A program made the position numbers and the translations under genes. The notes below the pieces were generated by a model. That model made no database searches, was not told the origin of the DNA, and was given only the letters and a program-made list of their open reading frames with translations. Of a stretch of 19,779 nt of DNA, positions 13,949 to 19,779 are shown in pieces. The DNA comes from SZUA-584 sp964607965 (lineage in GTDB: Bacteria; Bacillota; Clostridia; Christensenellales; SZUA-584), in assembly GCA_964607965.1 (NCBI GenBank), contig CAZSMH010000028.1:1-19779 (forward strand), given 5' to 3'. Every line of letters starts with the position of its first letter. The first letter of the stretch is position 1.

Positions 13949-14974
13949 ATGAATATTTTAGTTACCGGCGGCGCCGGATATATTGGATCTCATACATGTG
14001 TTGCTTTACTTTTGGCAGGGCATAAGGTTGTTGTTGCGGATAATCTTTATAACAGTAAAATTGATACTATTTATAATATAGAAAATATTACTAGCAGAGA
14101 CATTGTTTTTTATCAATCAGACGTAACGGATGAAGAGGAAGTAGATAATATATTTAATAATCACCGATTCGACGGCGTGATTCACTTTGCGGGTTACAAA
14201 GCTGTAGGCGAATCGGTATTAAAGCCTCATCATTATTATTATAATAATCTTGTTTCAACATTGGTTATTAGCAGAGCATGCATAAAACACGGTGTTAAAA
14301 AGCTGCTGTTTTCATCTTCTGCTACTGTATACGGAGAAAACAAAGTCCCGTTTATTGAGACAATGAAACTTATGCCGACACAAAATCCTTACGGCGAAAC
14401 AAAATCTATGTGCGAACGGATTTTAACCGACATTTCACAGGCTGGCCTTGGCTTATCGGTTTGTTTTTTAAGATATTTTAACCCATTGGGTGCGCATGAG
14501 AGCGGTCTTATTGGCGAATGCCCTAACGGAACACCCAATAACCTTTTACCTTATATTATTCAGGTAGCAAGCGGCAAAAGGAAGTACTTATCAATCTTCG
14601 GTAACGATTATCCAACGGCAGACGGAACGGGAGTAAGAGATTATGTTCATGTTATGGATGTTGCCGAAGGGCATGTAGCAGCATTTAGGCATCTTGCCGG
14701 CGGAGTAAATATATATAATCTCGGTACAGGCAAAGGCACTTCGGTGCTGCAGCTTGTTAAATCCTTTGAAGAAGCAAATAGTATCCATATACCATATAAG
14801 ATTGCAGGACGCAGACAGGGAGATGTGGCAGAGAGCTATGCCGACGTAACCAAAGCAAACTGCGAACTGGGTTTTGTAGCTAAGCGTGATATAAAACAGA
14901 TGTGCAAGGATGCATGGCGGTTTGAACTTTACCGTTGCTCAAATGAACTGTCCAAATTGAATTTAGTATATTAA
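13949..14974 (+). CDS. galE: UDP-glucose 4-epimerase GalE
   Basis: A 341-residue cytoplasmic short-chain dehydrogenase/reductase of normal GalE length that interconverts UDP-glucose and UDP-galactose using bound NAD. Visible motifs: NAD-binding GGAGYIGSH (7-15), HFAGYKAVGES (79-89), the SSSAT segment (122-126), and catalytic Y148/K152 in NPYGETK. A C-terminal substrate-binding half contains RYFNPLGAHESG and GTGVRDYVHVMD. The ATG has AAAGAGG 7 nt upstream. It is monocistronic here, transcribed away from the ECF operon and convergent with the CotH cluster, separated from the latter by 38 nt without a convincing terminator. It may supply UDP-galactose for surface polysaccharide, but the link to the neighbouring cluster is only positional. 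Confidence 0.96.
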   Translation: MNILVTGGAGYIGSHTCVALLLAGHKVVVADNLYNSKIDTIYNIENITSRDIVFYQSDVTDEEEVDNIFNNHRFDGVIHFAGYKAVGESVLKPHHYYYNNLVSTLVISRACIKHGVKKLLFSSSATVYGENKVPFIETMKLMPTQNPYGETKSMCERILTDISQAGLGLSVCFLRYFNPLGAHESGLIGECPNGTPNNLLPYIIQVASGKRKYLSIFGNDYPTADGTGVRDYVHVMDVAEGHVAAFRHLAGGVNIYNLGTGKGTSVLQLVKSFEEANSIHIPYKIAGRRQGDVAESYADVTKANCELGFVAKRDIKQMCKDAWRFELYRCSNELSKLNLVY

Positions 14975-15012
14975 CTTTATCTCTTTCTGTTTAAACAAAA
15001 CGGCCTCGCCAT

Positions 15013-16383
15013 TTAACTTTTTTTATTTTTCCATGAACCTATCAGATATATATTGTTTTCTATCTGTATTTTATTGGCAAGCGATACTCCCGGACTGTTT
15101 GTCATAGGATCAATAATCGCAACACCCACATCATAAACTCCCGCAGAGAGATTATCTATGGATACGCTTGTCGTGCTGATTACGGGAGTATCATCAACTA
15201 TTGTTATTAGAGATATGTCTATAGGCGTTTTTATAACTTGCGTCCCTTCATTGTCGTAAAGACAAAGATATACATCCCAATTTTTATAAAACGGAGCAAT
15301 ACCGTCGTTAACCCAGTATATGTTTACCTTCAGCTCATTACATAGCGGGAACTGTGTCAGTACAGCTCCTTTTATCCGCAGCCGATAGCCCAACGAGAGT
15401 TTAACCTTTTCTATTTCCTCTTTATACTCTAATTCATTAACCGAAGGACATTTAGGCCCGATAAATGACATGTGTGATTTGTTAATAAGATCGAGAGTTG
15501 TTTCCAAATATTCGTCAAGAAGCTTTTTCATTGAAACAGAGCTTGTAAATTCCCCGCCTATGGGCGATATTTTCCAGGCATCAGGCATTGCGGAAAGCGC
15601 ATTTTTTTCCTCGGTCTGACTAAAATCGCCTCCGTTGTTAATCCAGTCCAGCCAGGTTTCGGTATCTTCTTTGTCCCCTGTCATATCGTTAAAAATACCG
15701 AAATTATATTTTTTCGCTGCATTAAACGGCCTTCGCATCATTATCATGGAATTAGGAAAACTTTCTATATACGGCAGTATATATTGCTCGCGAATATTCT
15801 CCTTCGGCAGTCTTTTGATACCATCGCTGTATTTGACGTGCCATTCTCCCCAGTGCCCCAGGCTGCCAAGCTCTATATAGCAGAAAAAATCATCCCCGCC
15901 ATAGCGTTCGCCCAACGCCTTCACAGCTTTTGCGTGGTATTTAATGAGCGTTTCATTTTCGTAATTCGGGGAATAACCTTTGCCATACTCGGTATCGTAC
16001 CAGTCGCCGTCTTTGCCCGTCTCTTCATACAGCCAATCGGGTATGTCCATATGTTTTTCGTCTTTAGGAATGTCACAGACGAAACGAAACACTGCCCTTT
16101 TCCCAAGAGCGCGCCACTCGTCAAGATTGTTGTCAGATTCTATTGATTCAAAGTCAAAAACACCTTTTTGAGGTTCCAACTGCCGCCAGGTAACATCTAC
16201 ATAAACAAGCGTACAATCAATTAAATTACTTGCAACTAAATCATGGTAATCGGCTCTTGGGGCAAACCCAATCATAGGGTTGCGTAAAACATCATCGGTA
16301 CTTTCCGGCTTGTATACTGTCACATTTGTGCCAAAAGAAAGCATACCCAGCATAAGCAACAGCATTAAAAGCCTGTTAGCCAT
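15013..16383 (-). CDS. Secreted DUF4874/DUF4832 glycoside-hydrolase-like protein
   Basis: A 456-residue protein with a hydrophobic N-terminal signal (about 3-19, no lipobox). Residues about 30-310 look like a TIM barrel of the DUF4874/DUF4832 type: RNPMIGFAPRADY (34-46), YVDVTWRQLEPQKGVFDF (61-78, the 'EP..G.Y' pattern of clan-A-like glycosidases) and YIELGSLGHWGEWH (169-182), with E171 and E180 as candidate catalytic acids. Residues about 330-456 form a beta-sandwich-like domain. The ATG overlaps the DUF4956 stop by 8 nt with GGGGAG upstream, so it is coupled. Likely acts on or binds a cell-surface glycan made or modified by the CotH-VTC-DUF4956 proteins. Enzymatic activity is not proven for this family as far as I know. 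Confidence 0.85.
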   Translation of the reverse strand: MANRLLMLLLMLGMLSFGTNVTVYKPESTDDVLRNPMIGFAPRADYHDLVASNLIDCTLVYVDVTWRQLEPQKGVFDFESIESDNNLDEWRALGKRAVFRFVCDIPKDEKHMDIPDWLYEETGKDGDWYDTEYGKGYSPNYENETLIKYHAKAVKALGERYGGDDFFCYIELGSLGHWGEWHVKYSDGIKRLPKENIREQYILPYIESFPNSMIMMRRPFNAAKKYNFGIFNDMTGDKEDTETWLDWINNGGDFSQTEEKNALSAMPDAWKISPIGGEFTSSVSMKKLLDEYLETTLDLINKSHMSFIGPKCPSVNELEYKEEIEKVKLSLGYRLRIKGAVLTQFPLCNELKVNIYWVNDGIAPFYKNWDVYLCLYDNEGTQVIKTPIDISLITIVDDTPVISTTSVSIDNLSAGVYDVGVAIIDPMTNSPGVSLANKIQIENNIYLIGSWKNKKS

Positions 16384-17071
16384 TATACTCCCCGTTGTAT
16401 TGTACCAATGACACGTCTTCTACATTTTCCAGCTCGCGTATTCTCTCCAAAAATGCCAGATTATCCTTTCTTGTATACAGCTCCACCGCAAGTTCCGTTG
16501 TTTCCCTGCGAATCGTTTTCGATCTTATTATATACCTTATTTTTGCCATTATCTTACGAATCTCATCGCTTATGTCATCACCGGTATAGTGCACAATCAT
16601 AATATAAACCCGTTTGCCGGTTTTTTTGCGGCCCAGCAGCAAAATCAATATAATCATTACTATTGAAGCCGCCAGTACCAGCCAGTACATATGAGCGCCT
16701 ACAGTTATGCCAGCTGTTATAGTCCAAAAAATAAACAGCAAATCCATAGGTTCTTTAATGGCTGTACGGTAACGCACTATGCTCAAGGCGCCAACCATAC
16801 CAAGAGACAATACAACATTTGTACTGATTGCTAAAGTAACCATGCAGGTTAAAACGCACATGCCCACAAGTGTAATCGCAAAAGTCTGGCTGTAAATCAC
16901 TCCGCGGTACGTCTTCTTATAAATATAGTAAATGATTAACCCAGCTATCAGCGAAATACATAGCGATATTAGTATTTGTATAATTTTTTCCCACGTCAAG
17001 TCTTTGAAAAACAACTCCGATTCTAAAAAAGACCTTTTTAGTACATCCTTTATACTTACCGCCGAATCCAT
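16376..17071 (-). CDS. DUF4956 membrane protein
   Basis: A 231-residue membrane protein with the DUF4956 signature GMVGALSIVRYRTAIKEP (91-108) flanked by membrane helices (about 30-50, 62-84, 111-124, 127-147). A soluble C-terminal domain (about 153-225) has ACT/ferredoxin-like alternation of strands and helices. The conserved 'SIVRFRTA' loop is typical of the family, whose biochemical role is unknown to me. The ATG at 17071 has GAGGTGAT upstream, 23 nt after the VTC gene's stop, and the gene overlaps the DUF4832 gene by 8 nt. DUF4956 genes recur next to VTC-domain and CotH genes, which points to one shared pathway at the membrane. Confidence 0.92.
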   Translation of the reverse strand: MDSAVSIKDVLKRSFLESELFFKDLTWEKIIQILISLCISLIAGLIIYYIYKKTYRGVIYSQTFAITLVGMCVLTCMVTLAISTNVVLSLGMVGALSIVRYRTAIKEPMDLLFIFWTITAGITVGAHMYWLVLAASIVMIILILLLGRKKTGKRVYIMIVHYTGDDISDEIRKIMAKIRYIIRSKTIRRETTELAVELYTRKDNLAFLERIRELENVEDVSLVQYNGEYNG

Positions 17072-17094
17072 TTAAATCACCTCGTTTAATAAAT

Positions 17095-17823
17095 TTAAAA
17101 ATGCCTCGATAAAAATGCGGTTTTATCACATGCCAAAACATATTTTGATACCGCAAGCATCTGGCTTGTCCTCTGTGGAAGAATCTTTCTTATCAGCGCC
17201 GGCAAAAACTCGGTATATTTTACTTCCATAATAATCTGTCCCGAATCAAGCACATTAAGCGCAGGCAGCTTGGCATCAAATAAATCAAGCTTTAGCAAAG
17301 CTGCGCGGACATCCGTATCAAAAGTAATGCGTACATCGCCAAGCACACATATATACGGCTCTCTCTCGTAATCCACCATTACGCGCGGCCGCAGTATTTT
17401 TGTTATACATTCATAATAAAACTCCCGGCAAAGCTGCTGCTGATTTTCCAGCAAAAACAGGCATTCCCCGTTTATTATCATTTGGACTTGCTCACGGGTA
17501 AGAATTGCATGCTGTTTGGATACATAGCTCCCCCGTTTAATTTTCCGTTCCAAGTGTATAGTCTTATCACTGTCGTTATATACTCTTATGCGGTATTTTT
17601 TACGCGAGAAAACTCCCATAAGTTTTTCTTCATAGGCGCTGTTATTATAATCGTCAAAATAAATGCTTCTCACCTTATAAACACCGGATTCGCCAGCATT
17701 TTCATCTCTGCTTAAAAGTACGCCGAGCCGCTGTTTTAATAACTGCGCGTCACCCGGAGTTATTAAATATTTAAGCTCGTGCCTAAATTTTGGGCTGTAA
17801 TTGCGATGTATATCAACCAGCAT
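17095..17823 (-). CDS. VTC-domain protein (polyphosphate polymerase fold)
   Basis: A 242-residue soluble protein made of one VTC domain. The basic and acidic residues lining the tunnel of this triphosphate-tunnel fold are present: RHELKYLI (14-21), YFDD (55-58), RKKYRIRVY (74-82), HLERKIKRG (90-98), RPRVMVDYER (145-154), RITFD (165-169), IMEVKY (198-203) and K227. The yeast Vtc4 homologue makes polyphosphate from ATP at the membrane. Bacterial members are often annotated as polyphosphate polymerases on that basis without proof. The ATG at 17823 overlaps the cotH stop by 11 nt, with AGAGGTGA upstream inside cotH. Paired with a DUF4956 membrane protein that could serve as its membrane partner or export path; this is inference. 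Confidence 0.92.
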   Translation of the reverse strand: MLVDIHRNYSPKFRHELKYLITPGDAQLLKQRLGVLLSRDENAGESGVYKVRSIYFDDYNNSAYEEKLMGVFSRKKYRIRVYNDSDKTIHLERKIKRGSYVSKQHAILTREQVQMIINGECLFLLENQQQLCREFYYECITKILRPRVMVDYEREPYICVLGDVRITFDTDVRAALLKLDLFDAKLPALNVLDSGQIIMEVKYTEFLPALIRKILPQRTSQMLAVSKYVLACDKTAFLSRHF

Positions 17824-19609
17824 CCGTTCTCACCTCTAATTCGATTTCTCCGTTTTCAAGAACGTAAAAACATTGGACGCCGTAATGTTTAACATAATCC
17901 GTATCGACATAATAAACCATAGCGGGCTGAGAATATCCTTTGTCATTCGTTGCATATACCCTAAAGAAATACTGCCCGGGTTCCAGATTATCAAGCGTGA
18001 TTTCGGGGAATACCAAACCTTCTTCTTTATAAACAGGTTCTTCGAACAAATAGTCTTTTGCAAGTTCAAAAGAATACGTGATATTGCTCTCCTGTTCCGC
18101 GTAAGCTACATCCCATCTATAGTAAGTGCCGTTTTCCGTAACCCGCGGCACATCCAGGTAAAAAGGTCTTGGCCGCTTTAAATCTTCCATATACATTTGA
18201 TAGCTAAGCTCTAATTCGTCTGCCAGAGTATTAGCAACAGAATCGAATTCGCTCTGTGTAAGACGTGCATACATTGCATCGGGCATGGAGTATACATACG
18301 GCTCAACAACAGCCCTGTACTTATCTGCCATTGCATTTATTCTTTCGGCCGAGAGGTATTCTTTCATCTCCAGTACTTTTTCGTCAAGCATCTTGCGATA
18401 TTTTTCCTCACGCAGAACCCGATTGTGCAGTACGTCTCCCCAGTAATTTGATATTCCCGCCTCAAAACCCCAATCTGATGACTCTTTTTTAAGTGCGTTT
18501 TCCTGCCTTGGGAACGCTCCGTCACAATCCCATGCAATAAAGTACCATGTATCGCTGTTTAAGGGGCTGTACAAATAATAGTTCCTGCTCTGCGTATCTG
18601 TATTGCCGGTTAATATATTAAACGCCAGCCACGTAAAGTAGTTATCCGCATTAAAATACTTTTCGAAAATGGGCCCAATTGGCTTTGTATAATCGTTTAA
18701 ATCTTCCAGCATTTTAATCAGCTTCGAGTGGTCATTATCTCCCTTTGTTTCCAGCAGCTTTTCAAATTCTGCCTTGTTAAACGCAGGATCGCTTTCGAGC
18801 TTTATGGCATCTTCATATCTATAAAACTCAAAGAAATTTATCTTATAAAAATGCGCACCGGTATCCAATCCGTGATTTTTCAAAAACCTTGTATTAGGCT
18901 GCTCCACCTGTGTAAAAAGACCGTAATCCACAAACCCTTCATCCGGCACTTCCTTTGTTTCATCCTTAACATATAAATGAACGAACTGCGTCCTTAGGCT
19001 TATCATATCAGGGATTCCCTTTATCAAATCGTAACAAAGCTTGTTGCGGAAACGCAGCCCGTCATAAACATGCTTGTTAAGCGATATAGTGCGCTGGTCG
19101 CGCCATTCGCCGGCATTTTCTTTAAGCGTAATTTTATACGATTTTTGCGGGCTTCTGGATGTACTTTGACCCCTTACCTGCACTGTTGAATTTGGCACTT
19201 TCAGGCCGAATCCCAATTCGCCTGCAACAAGGCCGTTTTCGTCTCCAACCTGAAGTATCGCCTCCGTTTTGTAGCGGTCCACTCCCATGTTCTCATAATC
19301 GTATACCGAATACATGTTTATCTCTTCCCATGTATGATCGGTTCCTTCGGACTTATTACCCTTGCGTACTGTCAGATACATGGTTACGATTGACTCTTCA
19401 TCATCATACATATATACGGAATCTCTATCGTATATATTAGAGCTGTTTATATCTGGCGTCGGAATTTTTTCTACAGCAACGCTATCTCCTTCCAAAGGTA
19501 TATTTAAACCGACATTTGGGCTGCAACCGAATAGACTAAAGCTTAGCAGCAAAAAATATACAGCGGCCTTTCTTATTATTGACTTTGTGATAGATACCCT
19601 TATACGCAC
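17813..19609 (-). CDS. CotH-kinase-family lipoprotein
   Basis: A 598-residue predicted lipoprotein (lipobox LFGC, C29). A CotH kinase domain spans about 75-440: VQVRGQSTSRSPQKSYKI (143-160), RFRNKLCYDLI (187-196), YGLFTQVEQPN (229-239), SRNYYLY (341-347) and WYFIAWDCDGAF (355-366), whose aspartates match the metal-binding site of CotH kinases. The C-terminal part (about 485-598) looks like a fibronectin-III-like sandwich. CotH of Bacillus is an atypical protein kinase on spore-coat proteins; outside spores, lipoprotein CotH homologues are little understood. Start chosen at GTG 19609 with AAAGGAG 8 nt upstream and a proper lipoprotein signal. The frame stays open for 52 more codons upstream, but that part overlaps a better-looking coding frame. 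Overlaps the VTC gene. Confidence 0.9.
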   Translation of the reverse strand: MRIRVSITKSIIRKAAVYFLLLSFSLFGCSPNVGLNIPLEGDSVAVEKIPTPDINSSNIYDRDSVYMYDDEESIVTMYLTVRKGNKSEGTDHTWEEINMYSVYDYENMGVDRYKTEAILQVGDENGLVAGELGFGLKVPNSTVQVRGQSTSRSPQKSYKITLKENAGEWRDQRTISLNKHVYDGLRFRNKLCYDLIKGIPDMISLRTQFVHLYVKDETKEVPDEGFVDYGLFTQVEQPNTRFLKNHGLDTGAHFYKINFFEFYRYEDAIKLESDPAFNKAEFEKLLETKGDNDHSKLIKMLEDLNDYTKPIGPIFEKYFNADNYFTWLAFNILTGNTDTQSRNYYLYSPLNSDTWYFIAWDCDGAFPRQENALKKESSDWGFEAGISNYWGDVLHNRVLREEKYRKMLDEKVLEMKEYLSAERINAMADKYRAVVEPYVYSMPDAMYARLTQSEFDSVANTLADELELSYQMYMEDLKRPRPFYLDVPRVTENGTYYRWDVAYAEQESNITYSFELAKDYLFEEPVYKEEGLVFPEITLDNLEPGQYFFRVYATNDKGYSQPAMVYYVDTDYVKHYGVQCFYVLENGEIELEVRTDAG

Positions 19610-19632
19610 AAAACCATCTCCTTTATTTGTAC

Positions 19633-19779
19633 TCACATTGCGGCGCTTTCGCTCTCGTCTGCAAGCACTTTCCTTGCCTGCTTCTTCTCCGCCCGTGCCA
19701 CCAACCTTTGGCTTAAAGCCGTAAGCACACCCTTTTTCATTTCCATCAATACCGGTTGCGTACATAAAATATGGTACTG
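19633..19779 (-). CDS. C-terminal end of an upstream gene, cut by the window edge
   Basis: On the minus strand, a frame without stops enters at the right edge and ends at TGA 19635-19633, giving 49 codons (start ...QYHILCTQPVLMEMKKG, end ...LADESESAAM). Its amphipathic, Lys/Arg/Ala/Glu-rich tail reads like the cytoplasmic C-terminus of a protein. The stop lies 23 nt before the preferred cotH start, with the cotH ribosome site in between, as expected for the previous cistron of the same operon. Too little is visible to name it. If correct, the alternative long N-terminus of the cotH frame is spurious. Confidence 0.6.
   Translation of the reverse strand, partial: QYHILCTQPVLMEMKKGVLTALSQRLVARAEKKQARKVLADESESAAM

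Noticed and set aside
14975..15012. Terminator between galE and the convergent DUF4832 gene
   Set aside because: Only a 3-bp GGC/GCC stem with weak T-runs is visible; not strong enough to call.
1..19779. Mobile element, phage, CRISPR array or tRNA genes
   Set aside because: No transposase or integrase, no evenly spaced direct repeats and no cloverleaf-like segments were seen on either strand.

Overview
The window looks like a chromosomal segment of an anaerobic, low-GC Firmicute of the class Clostridia. Grounds: a butyryl-CoA-dehydrogenase-type acyl-CoA dehydrogenase next to a bifurcating-type EtfBA pair, the FloA/NfeD pair, an ECF-type vitamin transporter, lipoprotein signal peptides, strong AGGAGG ribosome sites with frequent TTG/GTG starts, and AT-rich spacers. 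The species cannot be named from the sequence. No tRNA, rRNA, CRISPR array, insertion sequence or phage gene was seen.

Layout. (1) 1-2277, minus strand: a membrane-microdomain operon of NfeD-like protein, small zinc-ribbon membrane protein, flotillin-like FloA and an anchored protein that runs off the left edge. (2) 2503-5757, plus strand: acyl-CoA dehydrogenase, EtfB, and EtfA carrying an N-terminal two-cluster ferredoxin domain. This resembles the caffeyl-CoA-reductase-type electron-bifurcating complex and ends at a strong intrinsic terminator (5767-5805). (3) 13667 down to 5804, minus strand: a compact ten-gene operon. It starts with a good extended -10 promoter and a structured leader of about 180 nt. 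The order is: lipoprotein with three repeated domains, lipoprotein with one, ECF S-component, lipoprotein fusing the repeats to a phosphodiesterase/pyrophosphatase, membrane-anchored single-repeat protein, EcfA, EcfA, EcfT, MobB-like GTPase with a cysteine cluster, and a small kinase-fold protein. The repeated domain resembles the sulfite-oxidase-type molybdopterin-binding fold, mostly without the metal-binding cysteine. (4) 13949-14974, plus strand: galE. (5) 19779 down to 15013, minus strand: the end of an unknown gene, then CotH-kinase lipoprotein, VTC-domain protein, DUF4956 membrane protein and a secreted DUF4874/DUF4832 glycosidase-like protein, all overlapping or closely spaced.

How they work together. 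Region 3 reads as a complete cofactor-capture and import system. Surface lipoproteins would bind a ligand, an extracytoplasmic phosphodiesterase could trim it, the ECF transporter would import it, and the cytoplasmic GTPase and kinase could process it. The ligand is unknown. The molybdopterin-like folds and the MobB-like protein make a pterin or metal cofactor the first hypothesis, and this is inference. Region 5 matches the recurring CotH-VTC-DUF4956 neighbourhood, whose biochemical role is still unsettled; a cell-surface polymer function is likely, and the convergent galE could supply UDP-galactose.
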